A stretch of 64,000 nucleotides of DNA from assembly GCA_963764215.1 (NCBI GenBank), contig CAVXRS010000006.1, positions 124,001-188,000 of the forward strand. Reading direction: 5' to 3'. Shown in pieces: positions 25,262-34,476 of this stretch; positions within the stretch are counted from its first letter, which is position 1, and every line of letters begins with the position of its first letter. The stretch is from JAFDWI01 sp963764215. Lineage in GTDB: Bacteria; Actinomycetota; Acidimicrobiia; Acidimicrobiales; Iamiaceae. The notes beneath the pieces are model-generated. The model was not told the origin of the DNA. It was given only the letters and a program-made list of their open reading frames with translations, and did not search any database. Both the position numbers and the translations under genes were made by a program.

Positions 25262-27061
25262 TCAGGGGGCGGCGGTCGTGCTCGACGATGCGGTTGTGGT
25301 CGGAGCAGCCGTCGTCGGAGCAGCCGTGGTCGGAGCAGCCGTGGTGGGGGCCGCGGTCGTCGGCGGTACGGTCGTCGGTTGCGGCCCGGACGACACCAGG
25401 ATCGTCACGGTCTTTCCCGCGGCGTAGTAGGTGCCGGAGGCCGGATCGGTGCCCACGACCTTGCCCACCGGCACCGAAGGCGAATAGCTCGACTTCTGGC
25501 TCGTCTGGTACCCGGCCTGCTGCAGGGTCTTCTGCGCGTCGGCGACCGTCGAGCCGGCCGCGACGCCGGGCACCTGGGAACTCGGCCCGGCGCACACCCA
25601 CAGGGTGATCGGCGTGTTCGATCCCAGATTGGAGGTGGGCACCGGATCGGACTTGATCACGGTGTCGACCGCACAACTGTCGTCGCGTTGGCGCTTCACG
25701 GTGATGCGCGACGGATCCACCCCGGCGTTCCCGAGCGCGGCGGTCGCATCCGACAGGCTCATGCCGATCACCTTGGGCATCTGGTTCGGTGGCCCGGATG
25801 AGAAGTAGACGGTGATCGTGTCGCCCTTCGCCGCCTTGTCTCCCGCGGCGGGCTTGGTGCGGATCACATCGTTCTGAGAGACAGTCGTGGACGGAGTTGC
25901 CACCGTCTTGGTCCGGAATCCCGCGGCGGCCAACCGGCGGGTCGCCTGGGTCACGGTCTGCCCGGCGACGTCGGGAACGGTGATCTTCCCGTTGCCACCG
26001 GCCCCGAGCGAGTTGTAGGCGAGATAGACCAACCCGCCCACCACCAGCACCGTGGCGATCAGTCCGGCGATGAACCAGGCGGTCCGCCGCCGATTGGGCA
26101 GGTCGTCGTTCTCGTCATCGGCAGGCACCGGACGCATCCCTCCTGGTGGCGTCGAACCTGGACCGACGACCATCGTGGTCGCGACACCGACTGCCTGGGT
26201 CACCTCTTCGGGCCCTTGGACCACCTCGCCTTGACGGAACCGCCGCAGATCCGCGCGGAGTTCCTCGGCGGACGCGTACCGATCCACAGGGTTCTTGGCC
26301 AGCAGGCGCATCGTGATCGCCTCGTAGGAGGCGGGCACCGACGGATTCACCCGCGCCAGGGGAACGACCTGTTCCTGCACGTGCTTGTAGGCGACGGCGA
26401 CGGGATTCTCGGCCTGAAACGGGGCCTTGCCGCAAACCATCTCGTACATGACGACCCCGAGCGAATACAGGTCGCTGCGCGGGTCGACGGACTTACCCTG
26501 CGCCTGCTCGGGTGAGAAGTAGGTGGCGGTGCCCATCACCGACCCGGTCTGGGTGAGGGCCTCTTCGCCGTTGTGGCTGATCGCTCGGGCGATGCCGAAG
26601 TCGGTGACCTTGACCAGTCCCGCCGACGAGATGAGCACGTTCCCCGGCTTGATGTCCCGGTGCACCACCCCGTTGCGGTGCGCGAACCCCAGCGCGGCGG
26701 CCACGTCGGTGGCGATGTCCGCGGCGCGATCGGGGTGCAGGGTCCCCTCGGTGCGCAGCAGGTCGGCGAGGCTGCGACCATCGACGTACTCCATCACGAT
26801 GAAGTACGTGTTGCCCTCGCGGCCCCAGTCGTACACTCCGACGATGTTCGGATGGTTCAGCCCGGCCGCCGCCTGGGCTTCTCGGCGGAACCGTTCGACG
26901 AACGCGGAATCGGTCGCGAACTCGGCGAAGAGGATCTTGACCGCGACCGGTCGTTCGAGGAGCTGGTCGCGTGCCAACACCACATCGGCCATCCCTCCCC
27001 GCGCGATGCGCTTGTGCAGTTCGTATCGCCCGTTGAGCACCACGGGTTCGCGCTCAGCCAT
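25262..27061 (-). CDS. pknB: Ser/Thr protein kinase with PASTA domains
   Basis: A 599-residue membrane kinase of the PknB/StkP family that senses muropeptides or lipid II and controls growth and division. The kinase domain covers about residues 12-275: glycine loop IARGGMADVV, lysine 42 in VAVKIL, catalytic VVHRDIKPGNV (Asp 136), DFG at 154-156 and activation-loop Thr/Ser in TQTGSVMGTATYFSPEQ. A single membrane helix lies near 329-348. Three PASTA repeats follow (each ending in a YFSSG, WVCAG or LVSSG block), then a low-complexity tail of TTAAP repeats. TAGGCT at 27076-27071 ends 9 nt before ATG 27061, suggesting a leaderless start. It is last in an operon-like series with pbpA, rodA, pstP, fhaB and fhaA. 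Confidence 0.95.
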   Translation of the reverse strand: MAEREPVVLNGRYELHKRIARGGMADVVLARDQLLERPVAVKILFAEFATDSAFVERFRREAQAAAGLNHPNIVGVYDWGREGNTYFIVMEYVDGRSLADLLRTEGTLHPDRAADIATDVAAALGFAHRNGVVHRDIKPGNVLISSAGLVKVTDFGIARAISHNGEEALTQTGSVMGTATYFSPEQAQGKSVDPRSDLYSLGVVMYEMVCGKAPFQAENPVAVAYKHVQEQVVPLARVNPSVPASYEAITMRLLAKNPVDRYASAEELRADLRRFRQGEVVQGPEEVTQAVGVATTMVVGPGSTPPGGMRPVPADDENDDLPNRRRTAWFIAGLIATVLVVGGLVYLAYNSLGAGGNGKITVPDVAGQTVTQATRRLAAAGFRTKTVATPSTTVSQNDVIRTKPAAGDKAAKGDTITVYFSSGPPNQMPKVIGMSLSDATAALGNAGVDPSRITVKRQRDDSCAVDTVIKSDPVPTSNLGSNTPITLWVCAGPSSQVPGVAAGSTVADAQKTLQQAGYQTSQKSSYSPSVPVGKVVGTDPASGTYYAAGKTVTILVSSGPQPTTVPPTTAAPTTAAPTTAAPTTAAPTTTASSSTTAAP

Positions 27062-27106
27062 CGATCGGCAAGCCTAGTGGGGCGCCGACACGACCCCTCG
27101 TGTGGT

Positions 27107-28654
27107 TCACCGTGCTCCCAGCGCCTTCGCGAGGACGGTCCTAGCGACGGGACCGGCGACCACCGAGCCGGTCGTGGCATTCCCGTATCCGGGAACGTTG
27201 GGCACGACGGCCACCACCACGACGGACGGCGGCTGCCCCGGCCGGCCACCCCACGCCGCCATCCACGCGTTGTTGGACGTGTTGTTGTCGATCTCGGCGG
27301 TGCCGGTCTTGGCGCCGACGTCGAATCCGGGAATCGCCATGTTCGTCGCCGTGCCCCGAGCCACGACCTGGCGCATGGCGTCGCGCATCGTGGCCGCGTC
27401 CGACTTGCTGATCGCCCGGCGCCAGGTCTTGTCGTGGTAGGTGCTGGTCACCCGACCGTCGGTGTCGCGCACCACGTCCAACAGGTGTGGGGTCATGATC
27501 TTGCCGTCGTGGGCGATGGCCGAGACGACCAGGGCCATCTGCAACGGCGTCACCACGGTCGGCCCCTGCCCGATCGAGGCCAACGAGAGTTGGGGAATCT
27601 CGTGGGTGAAATCGCGGCGGGGATCCGCCGCGCTCGCGGGGGGCCGCATCGTGGAGGTCGCCTTGGGACCGGGAAGATCGATGGGCAGTGTCGAGCCGAA
27701 CCCGAAGGCCGCCGACCCGACGATCATCGGGGCCGGGCCGATCGTCTCGGTACCCATCTGTGCGAAAGCACTGTTGCACGACACCGCCAGGATGTTGAAC
27801 AACTTGCCTCCGCACACCTCGCCGTCGAAGTTCGAGATCGGCTGGCCGTAGGGCGGCTGGTACTGGCTCGCCTGGGGGTAGGACGGCTTGTTCGGCGTGA
27901 CCTTGCCCGTGGCGAGCCCGACCGAGCCGGTGACCAACTTGAAGGTCGAACCCGGCGCGTAGAGCTGGCCGATGGTGGCGTTCACCAGTGGATCGCCGGG
28001 CGCCTTGGCGAGGAGTTCCTTGGCGTCACGGGCCTTGTGGTCGGTGTTGGTGTCATGGTTGCTGATCGGGTTGGGATCGAAGTTGGGGTTGCTCCACATC
28101 GCCAGGATCGACCCGGTGCGCGGATCGAGGGCCAGCACCGAACCCGTCCGATTGCCCAGCGCATTGCGGGCGACCTGCTGAAGGTCGTTGCGGATCGTGA
28201 TGGTGACGTTCCCCGCCGTGTTTTTGTTCGAGAACAAATCCGAGAGCGACTCGACCTGCTGACCGAGGGTCTGGCCCGAGAGCTCGTCGTTGTATTCGCG
28301 TTCGAGGCCGGAGGATCCGTAGACGAAGCTGTAGTAGCCGGTGACCTGCCCGTACAGGTCCCCTTTGGGATAGACGCGCTGGTACACGTAGCGGTCGTGG
28401 GAATCGACCGACTTGGCGATCACGACGCCGTCCGCGGTGACGATCGCCCCCCGGGGTCGGGTGAAGTCCCGCAGGATCGCCCGACTGTTGAGCGAGTCCG
28501 AATCGAGGTTGTTGCGACAGGTCGTCTTGCCGACGACCGCCCCGACGGGACTGGCACAGGAACGGTCACCGACCTGGAGCAGGTTCGACTGGACGAACAA
28601 CAGAGTGAAGCACGCCAGGAGCCCGGCGGCGAGGATCCGGATCTGGCGGTTCAC
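27107..28654 (-). CDS. pbpA: Class B penicillin-binding protein (transpeptidase)
   Basis: A 515-residue peptidoglycan transpeptidase with an N-terminal membrane anchor (ILAAGLLACFTLLFVQ). The three active-site motifs are present: STFK (Ser about 236) in LYAPGSTFKLV, the SCN motif in AVSCNSAFAQM (about 292-294) and KTG in VGAKTGTAEI near residue 460. The compact pedestal and the context match mycobacterial PbpA, which works with RodA in wall synthesis at poles or septa. The GTG start at 28654 overlaps the rodA stop in a GTGA junction, so translation is coupled. The likely partner is the adjacent SEDS protein, which supplies the glycosyltransferase activity. Confidence 0.93.
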   Translation of the reverse strand: MNRQIRILAAGLLACFTLLFVQSNLLQVGDRSCASPVGAVVGKTTCRNNLDSDSLNSRAILRDFTRPRGAIVTADGVVIAKSVDSHDRYVYQRVYPKGDLYGQVTGYYSFVYGSSGLEREYNDELSGQTLGQQVESLSDLFSNKNTAGNVTITIRNDLQQVARNALGNRTGSVLALDPRTGSILAMWSNPNFDPNPISNHDTNTDHKARDAKELLAKAPGDPLVNATIGQLYAPGSTFKLVTGSVGLATGKVTPNKPSYPQASQYQPPYGQPISNFDGEVCGGKLFNILAVSCNSAFAQMGTETIGPAPMIVGSAAFGFGSTLPIDLPGPKATSTMRPPASAADPRRDFTHEIPQLSLASIGQGPTVVTPLQMALVVSAIAHDGKIMTPHLLDVVRDTDGRVTSTYHDKTWRRAISKSDAATMRDAMRQVVARGTATNMAIPGFDVGAKTGTAEIDNNTSNNAWMAAWGGRPGQPPSVVVVAVVPNVPGYGNATTGSVVAGPVARTVLAKALGAR

Positions 28655-29970
28655 GCCACCGCCTCCGCCGGTGCCGCCTCGGCACGGAACTGCCGGCGGG
28701 TGGTCTCGTCCGAGACCCGTACCAGCAGGCCGAGCAACATGTAGCTGGCGACCAGGCTGGACCCGCCGTAGGACACGAAAGGCAGCGCGACACCGGTGAG
28801 GGGCAACACCCGGGTGACGCCACCGATGATGATGAAGGTCTGGAACCCCAGCAAGGTGGTCAGGCCCACCGCGAGCAGTTTCGAGAACCCGTCGCTGGCG
28901 CGCATCGCGATCCGCAGCCCGGAACCGATGATCACGAGATAGGCGACCAGCAGCACCGTCACCCCCAACAGCCCGAGCTCCTCACCGAACACCGCGAAGA
29001 TGAAGTCGTTCTGGGCCTCGGGGACCAGTCCGGGCGAACCGAGCCCCAACCCGGTGCCGGTGATGCCTCCCCATGCCAGCGCATAGGCGCCCTGGGCGAC
29101 CTGATAGCCGCCGCCGACCGTGGCGTAGGTCTGCCAGGGATGCAACCACACGTCGAAGCGTTGGCGCACGTGAGCGACGTGGCGCACCGCGACCCAGGCG
29201 CCGGCGGCGAACACCCCGAATCCCACGATCAGGTAGCCGAAGCGGCCCGTACCGACCCAGAGCATGACGATGAAAAGCGTGATGAGCAGCAGCGACTGAC
29301 CGAAATCGTTCTGGACGACCAGCATCGACAGGGCGACCACGATCGCGACCAGCAACGGACCCAGGTACTTCGGGTTCGGCAGGATCGGCCGGAAGCGCGG
29401 CCAGGTGGCCATGCCCAGCAACTCGCGGTTGGCGACGAGGTACGCGGCCATGAACACGACCAGGCACAACTTGGCGACTTCGCCCGGTTGGAAGCTCATG
29501 GGACCGACCTGGATCCACACCCGGGCGCCGTTGACCTCGTGGCCGAGCGGCGACAGGGGCAGGACCAGCAGGACGATGCCGGCCAGCAGCAGCGTGTAGC
29601 GGTACCGCTGCAGGTCCCGCACGTGGCGCACGATCACCAGGGTGGCCACGAACGCGGCGATCCCCACGGCCGACCAGATCGCCTGGAGTGCGGCGAGGTG
29701 GCTGTTCAGTCGGGCGATCATCACGTAGCCGAGGCCGTTGAGCAGGCCGGCGACCGGCACCAGGAGGCCGTCCGCGCAGCTCGCCAGGCGACGCACCGCC
29801 AGGTGGGCGACGAGCACGAGGCCCACCACGGCCCCCAGGAACGGTCCGATGTGCGCCGGCAGCGACGCCGTGCGCCCCAGGCTGGCGAGCGCGTAGGCGC
29901 TTCCGATGATGACCGCGCCGATGATGATCAGGCCGAGCTCGGTTCGCCGCCGGAGTTTCCCGATCAGCAC
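28651..29970 (-). CDS. rodA: SEDS-family peptidoglycan glycosyltransferase RodA/FtsW
   Basis: A 439-residue polytopic protein with ten or so membrane helices that polymerises lipid II into glycan strands with its class B PBP partner. GTG 29970 was chosen because GAGGG lies just upstream and only 7 bp separate it from the pstP stop. An upstream extension would be out of family. Recognisable SEDS segments are WIQVGPMSFQPGEVAKL, VVQNDFGQSLLL (conserved Asp region), GTGLGLGSPGLVPEAQNDFIFAVFGEELG and the C-terminal ALPFVSYGGSSL signature. The stop overlaps the pbpA start by four bases. Confidence 0.94.
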   Translation of the reverse strand: MLIGKLRRRTELGLIIIGAVIIGSAYALASLGRTASLPAHIGPFLGAVVGLVLVAHLAVRRLASCADGLLVPVAGLLNGLGYVMIARLNSHLAALQAIWSAVGIAAFVATLVIVRHVRDLQRYRYTLLLAGIVLLVLPLSPLGHEVNGARVWIQVGPMSFQPGEVAKLCLVVFMAAYLVANRELLGMATWPRFRPILPNPKYLGPLLVAIVVALSMLVVQNDFGQSLLLITLFIVMLWVGTGRFGYLIVGFGVFAAGAWVAVRHVAHVRQRFDVWLHPWQTYATVGGGYQVAQGAYALAWGGITGTGLGLGSPGLVPEAQNDFIFAVFGEELGLLGVTVLLVAYLVIIGSGLRIAMRASDGFSKLLAVGLTTLLGFQTFIIIGGVTRVLPLTGVALPFVSYGGSSLVASYMLLGLLVRVSDETTRRQFRAEAAPAEAVA

Positions 29971-29977
29971 CGTGCCC

Positions 29978-31369
29978 TCATCGGGTGGTCGTGGTCGTCC
30001 GCCGGGCGCTCGGAGCCGTCCCGGAACCTGCCGTCGTGGCTGTCCCGGTTTCGGTGCTCCCAGAACTCGACGACGCCAGGTCGGCACACGCGCTGGGAAT
30101 CGTGGTCGTGGGCGCTCCGGGCGCAGGAGCCGGGGGAACCGCGCCGTTCCGCAGGTCCGAACAGATGATGGCCCGCATGCGCGCGATGTACGCGCGGGCG
30201 TCGGCCAGGCTCGACTGCTGCTTGCCGTCGACGAGAGCGTCGCGCAGGGCGTCGGGGACCTGTGCGCGGGCGATGCCGGTGCGCTCGGCGACGGTCGGAT
30301 CGAACCAGAGCACGGATTTGGGGCGGCCCTTGAAGATGGTGACCTCACCGTTCTTGCCGTAACCCACGTAGTAGGTGCCGCGGCTGTACCAGAGGACGGC
30401 CAGGGCCGCGATGGCCAGGATCGCGAGCAACATCACGCCGAACCCGGCGGTGCGCCAGGTCACCCGCCGGAGCCTGGCCTTCGGCTTGGCCTTGGACTTG
30501 GGCGGGTCGGTCCCGTCGGGGAGCGCCTCGTCGGCCACGGGCCGCTCGCCGTCGTCGCCGATGTCCGCGGTGGTGATCCCGGCGACGTCGGGGCCCCGGT
30601 GGCGCCGGCGGATCGGCGCCAATCCGGCCGCAGCGGCCCGGTCGGCCGCGCCGGCGTCGTCGACGACGTCGACCACCACGCAGGTGATGTTGTCGCGCCC
30701 ACCGGCTTCGTTGGCCTGGCGAACCAGCTCGGACGCGGCATCGTCGGGGGCGGCCAGGCGCCGCAGGGTGGCCGCGATCTTCTCGGCGTTGATCTCGTTG
30801 AACAGTCCGTCGCTGCACAACACGTACCGGTCGCCCGAACGGGGCACGACGACGAACTCGTCGACTTCGACGTCGGGCTGGTTGCCCAGGGCCCGCGTGA
30901 CGATGTTGCGGTTGGGGTGGACGGCCGCTTCGGCGTCGGTGATCTGCCCGGCCGCACGCATGTCCTCGACCAGGCTGTGGTCGCGGGTGATCTGGGTGAG
31001 CACCTCGTCGCGCCACTGGTAGATCCGAGAGTCGCCGACGTTGATGATCGCGAGCTCCTCGTCGTCGCCTTCCCGCACCAGGGCCATCGCGCACAGCGTC
31101 GTGCCCATCCCACGGAGATCCGCGTGGTCCGAAGCCTGTTGGTACACCGCGGCGTTCGCTCGTTTGGCGGCATTCGTCAGGGCCGCGGGACTCGGTTCGT
31201 CGACCTCGTCGCTGAGCGTTTCGATCGTGATCTGCGAGGCGACCTCGCCTCCCTGGTGACCGCCCATGCCGTCGGCGACCGCCCAGAGCCCCTCGGTGAC
31301 GAGCCAGGAGTCCTGGTTCACCGTCCGGACGCGCCCGACGTCGCTGGCTCCCCCCGCGACGAGGTCCAT
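29978..31369 (-). CDS. pstP: PP2C-family Ser/Thr protein phosphatase
   Basis: A 463-residue membrane phosphatase that removes phosphate from PknB and its targets. The start ATG 31369 shares a base with the fhaB stop (TGATG). The metal-dependent PP2C domain occupies about residues 1-235: VRTVNQDSW, ADGMGGHQGGEVAS, NVGDSRIY, CSDGLFNEI and GGRDNITCVVVD. A cytoplasmic linker follows, then one membrane helix (VMLLAILAIAALAVLWY, about 300-316) and an external domain of about 140 residues ending in a Thr/Ser-rich tail. The layout is the same as in mycobacterial PstP. No kinase gene other than pknB is in this cluster. Confidence 0.94.
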   Translation of the reverse strand: MDLVAGGASDVGRVRTVNQDSWLVTEGLWAVADGMGGHQGGEVASQITIETLSDEVDEPSPAALTNAAKRANAAVYQQASDHADLRGMGTTLCAMALVREGDDEELAIINVGDSRIYQWRDEVLTQITRDHSLVEDMRAAGQITDAEAAVHPNRNIVTRALGNQPDVEVDEFVVVPRSGDRYVLCSDGLFNEINAEKIAATLRRLAAPDDAASELVRQANEAGGRDNITCVVVDVVDDAGAADRAAAAGLAPIRRRHRGPDVAGITTADIGDDGERPVADEALPDGTDPPKSKAKPKARLRRVTWRTAGFGVMLLAILAIAALAVLWYSRGTYYVGYGKNGEVTIFKGRPKSVLWFDPTVAERTGIARAQVPDALRDALVDGKQQSSLADARAYIARMRAIICSDLRNGAVPPAPAPGAPTTTIPSACADLASSSSGSTETGTATTAGSGTAPSARRTTTTTR

Positions 31370-31830
31370 CACGCGACCTCCAGCACGGTGTTGCCGATCT
31401 GGAGATGGTCGCCGCGCTTCATCTCCATCGGGCCGGTCACCTTCTGGCGGTTGAGCCAGGTGCCGTTGGTCGAGCCGAGGTCCTCGACGTAGCACTGCCC
31501 ATCCTGCCGGTAGACACGGGCGTGGATCTGCGACGCGTAGGTGTCGTCGAGGGTCACGAGGCATCCCGCGGCCCGGCCCAGGGTCATCTCGTCGGCGAGA
31601 TCGAATCGCAGTCCGCGCAGCGCGGTCGGTTCGACGATGTCGAGATGGGACGGCTGATGTCTTCGGCGGTGGTGATGCTCTTTGACCGGCTTCGCGCCAT
31701 CCGGCTCACCGCCGACGAACGCCGGGCCTTTCACCTCGACCCACACCGCACGCAGGACCCGCAGGAAGAACAGGTACAGGAGCGCCAACAGACACAACTT
31801 CAGGACGTTGAGAAGTTGCTCTGAGACCAC
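31369..31830 (-). CDS. fhaB: FHA-domain membrane protein FhaB (FipA-like)
   Basis: A 153-residue protein with one N-terminal membrane helix (LLNVLKLCLLALLYLFFLRVL), a basic and histidine-rich linker (KEHHHRRRH) and a C-terminal FHA domain (about 70-153) with LGRAAGCLVTL, SQIHARV and LGSTNGTWLN, the residues that bind phosphothreonine. In mycobacteria this protein connects PknA/PknB signalling to division proteins. GTG 31830 is the only suitable start. It is separated from fhaA by 85 bp and overlaps pstP by one base. Confidence 0.9.
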   Translation of the reverse strand: MVSEQLLNVLKLCLLALLYLFFLRVLRAVWVEVKGPAFVGGEPDGAKPVKEHHHRRRHQPSHLDIVEPTALRGLRFDLADEMTLGRAAGCLVTLDDTYASQIHARVYRQDGQCYVEDLGSTNGTWLNRQKVTGPMEMKRGDHLQIGNTVLEVA

Positions 31831-31915
31831 CCCACGAGACTAGTGAACCGACTGCCGAGGCGAGGATGGCCGACTGAGCGGACCCGCGGTGGTGATCTGG
31901 CGGGGCGTCCGCAGG

Positions 31916-32569
31916 TCAGGACGATTCGAAGCGGATCACCGTGTTGCCGAAGCTCAGCGTGTCACCGTCGGCGAGCTGGTGCGTGTCGATCCGGCTGCCG
32001 TTGACCCGGGACCCGTTCGTCGAGGAGAGGTCGTTGAGGACGTACCCGGTGCCCGAGGGTTTGATCTCCGCATGGTGACGTGAGGCGTTGGGGTCGGTGA
32101 GCACGATCGTGGAACCGGGCATCCGACCGATGGTGACGACCTGGTCGTCGAGAACCTTCCGTTCACCGGTGGGGAGCACGAGGGTCCCCGCACCTGCGCC
32201 TCCTTCGCGGTACTTGGCGTCGATGGCGAAAGACCCGGTGCGCAATTCGGGATCGATGATCAGCTCACAGCTCACCCGCCCCACGAAGTGGTAGCCCTCG
32301 TCGCGGGCCTGGTCGCGGGCGGCGTCGACGAGTTCGGCACACAGGGTGTCGTGGATCTCGGCGAACTGTTCGTAGTCGGCTTCGCTGAGACAGACCGTGA
32401 AGGCATTGGCGACGATCGTGCGCCCCTTGACGTCGAGGTCCCGGGTGGCGTCCAGTTCGCGCACCAGGCGGCGGCCGATCTCCACGGGCCGGACGTTGGA
32501 GCGGAAGACGCGTCCGAACACCCCTTCGACCAGGCCTTCGAGGCGTCGTTCGAAACTCCGGGCACCCAT
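31916..32569 (-). CDS. fhaA: FhaA: DUF3662 plus FHA domain protein
   Basis: A 217-residue cytoplasmic protein. Residues 1-115 form the DUF3662 domain (FERRLEGLVEGVFGRVFRS, PVEIGRRLVREL, DEGYHFVGRVSCELI) that in mycobacterial FhaA precedes a long linker. Here the linker is short (DAKYREGGAGAG). The FHA domain (about 140-217) has IGRMPGSTIVL, SRHHAEI and LSSTNGSRVNG and should bind phosphothreonine on partners such as the MurJ/MviN pseudokinase domain. TATCGT at 32583-32578 ends 8 nt before ATG 32569, which fits a leaderless transcript as first gene of the cell-wall operon. The length is much shorter than the 500-residue mycobacterial protein. Confidence 0.9.
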   Translation of the reverse strand: MGARSFERRLEGLVEGVFGRVFRSNVRPVEIGRRLVRELDATRDLDVKGRTIVANAFTVCLSEADYEQFAEIHDTLCAELVDAARDQARDEGYHFVGRVSCELIIDPELRTGSFAIDAKYREGGAGAGTLVLPTGERKVLDDQVVTIGRMPGSTIVLTDPNASRHHAEIKPSGTGYVLNDLSSTNGSRVNGSRIDTHQLADGDTLSFGNTVIRFESS

Positions 32570-32577
32570 GGGCCTCT

Positions 32578-32583
32578 ACGATA
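32578..32583 (-). promoter_or_regulatory. TATCGT -10 element at head of the fhaA-pknB operon
   Basis: The hexamer lies 8 nt upstream of the fhaA ATG. No Shine-Dalgarno is seen. It is the probable promoter for at least fhaA, and perhaps for the whole six-gene run to pknB. Confidence 0.45.
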
Positions 32584-32715
32584 CGCGCCACGGGCCCCCC
32601 AAACGCCCTGCCGGAACCGAAATCCGGCCCGACTCGCTCTACTCGGGCGGCCGGTCGGAGGATCTCATTGGTCGGGCCCGAGCGTGCGTCGCTAGCATTG
32701 GCGCCCTTGTCACTC

Positions 32716-32802
<87 letters not shown>

Positions 32803-32841
32803 CGTAGAGCTTCCGACCGTCCCGCACGGTGCCCGGTCCGG

Positions 32842-34350
32842 TCAGAGGCCGAAGGCCGTGAGGTGGTTGCTGCCGTCGGTCACCCAGAGCACGCCGTCGG
32901 CGACCACCGGGCTCTCCCAGTGCACGCTCCCGATCGAGGTCGACCAGAGCGAGGCGCCCGTCGTCGGGTCGTAGGCGTGCATGGTCGAGCCGGCGGCCAC
33001 GTACAGCACGCCGTTGGCCATGTGGGGCGTGGCGGGGGTGGCGGCTGCCGAGGTCTGCCACTTGGTCGTGAACACCGGGTCGCCGTTCGTCGCGGTGTCG
33101 ATCTCGATGCCGGACAGCCCGCTGTAGGTGGTGACGAAGATCCACGTCTTGCCGTTGGGGTCGGACCACACGACCGGGTCGCAGAGCACCTGGCTCCCCT
33201 GCGGCACGGCAGTGACGGTGCCGATCTCGTTGCCGGTGTACCCGGCGGCGCCGTGCCCTCCCAGGTCGCTGAGGTCGAGGAAGCGCAGCTTCGCGTCCTT
33301 GCCGCCCTGCACCCCGAGGTCCGGGTAGTTGGCGTTGGTGCCGGCGGGCAGCAGCGCCGGCAGGGTGCTCCCCAGGTCCTGGTCGGTGCTGTTCAGATAC
33401 GAGTAGTTGGTCGGCGTGAACGAGTTGACCGGGTCGCCCGCCGACGTGCCGGTGCCGTCGGGGTGCAGCGCCACGACTGTGTCGCCCCAGTGGTGGTTCG
33501 AGGGGTCGAACGTGGCGTTGCCGGTCGACAGGTAGATGAGGTCGGTCTGGGGGTCGTAGGTGACGCCGGCCCGCGCCCAGATGCCCGACTGCTGCTCGGC
33601 GCAGTCGGTGCCGGCGGTGCCCGGGGCGACGAAGTGCACGGTCTGGTCGCTGCACAGCGAGTTCCACACCTTCTGCGCACCGGTCGCGAGGTCGATGGCG
33701 GTGAGGTGGCCCTGGTAGTCGCCGCGGTCGCCCGGGTAGCCGCTGAGCACCGAGTACAGGTACGTGTCGCCCGCCCTGTCGGTCGCGATGCTCAGCGCGG
33801 ACGAGCCCTTCTCGTCCCAGGGCTTGAGGGTGCTCAGCTCGGGCCAGTGGGCGTCGGTGACCTCGGTGCCGTCACCGATGTCGTGCTTGTGCACGTAGCC
33901 GTCGAGCCCGTAGGTGTACACGTACTTCAGGTTCGGGTCGACCGCCGGCGAGGACGTCGTGTAGCAGGCCGAGGATCCGTTGTTGATCTTGCAGCTGCCC
34001 GCGGGGTGGTGCACCTGCCACACGATGGAGCCCGTGGCCGCGTCGACGGCGACCAGGTCGCCCGCCCGCGTGGTGACGAACAGCAGGTTCTTCTTGCCGG
34101 CCGTCGTCGAGACGCCTTCGACGTAGGCGGGCGCCCCGTCGGCCGTCGACGGCAGCGTGGTCTGGTGGATCTGGTGCAGCCCCGAGACGTTGGCGGTGGT
34201 CAACGTCGACTCGAGGGTGTTGTTGCCCTGGTGACCCGGGCCGCCGCCGAACTGCAGCCAGTTGCACCCGGCGAGCAGGAGCGGGAGGGCGAGCAGCCCG
34301 GCCCAGCGCGCCGTCGAGCGCGGTCGGTGGGTGGTCGAGGACGGACGCAT
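32842..34350 (-). CDS. PQQ-propeller (BamB-like) lipoprotein
   Basis: A 502-residue exported beta-propeller. The start ATG 34350 places a clear lipoprotein signal at the N-terminus, with lipobox LLAGC about residue 30. Repeated blades carry the (V/I)xAxDxxTGxxxW pattern: LVAVDAATGSIVWQV, LTAIDLATGAQKVW and MHAYDPTTGASLWST, along with LYVAAGSTM. WLQFGGGPGHQGNN directly follows the lipidated cysteine, as in actinobacterial outer-surface PQQ-like proteins. No quinoprotein dehydrogenase residues are apparent, so a binding or scaffolding role is more likely than catalysis. It sits alone between tRNA-Leu and the MMPL gene. Confidence 0.8.
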   Translation of the reverse strand: MRPSSTTHRPRSTARWAGLLALPLLLAGCNWLQFGGGPGHQGNNTLESTLTTANVSGLHQIHQTTLPSTADGAPAYVEGVSTTAGKKNLLFVTTRAGDLVAVDAATGSIVWQVHHPAGSCKINNGSSACYTTSSPAVDPNLKYVYTYGLDGYVHKHDIGDGTEVTDAHWPELSTLKPWDEKGSSALSIATDRAGDTYLYSVLSGYPGDRGDYQGHLTAIDLATGAQKVWNSLCSDQTVHFVAPGTAGTDCAEQQSGIWARAGVTYDPQTDLIYLSTGNATFDPSNHHWGDTVVALHPDGTGTSAGDPVNSFTPTNYSYLNSTDQDLGSTLPALLPAGTNANYPDLGVQGGKDAKLRFLDLSDLGGHGAAGYTGNEIGTVTAVPQGSQVLCDPVVWSDPNGKTWIFVTTYSGLSGIEIDTATNGDPVFTTKWQTSAAATPATPHMANGVLYVAAGSTMHAYDPTTGASLWSTSIGSVHWESPVVADGVLWVTDGSNHLTAFGL

Positions 34351-34476
34351 GGCGCACCAACTTTCGATCGTGATGGTCCGCGACTGCCCGGACCGGCGAC
34401 GAGCCGTCATCCTAGGAGGGCAGGAGGCGGCCTGCTGAGGAGGGCCTCGCCGTCCGGCCACTTCGCGGTGTGCGGG

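Noticed and set aside
25290..25360. Short tandem DNA repeat as a possible CRISPR or regulatory repeat
   Set aside because: It encodes the in-frame TTAAP tail of the kinase, so it is explained by the protein.
26573..28744. Plus-strand open frame of 723 codons
   Set aside because: It is antisense to pknB and pbpA, which have all catalytic motifs.
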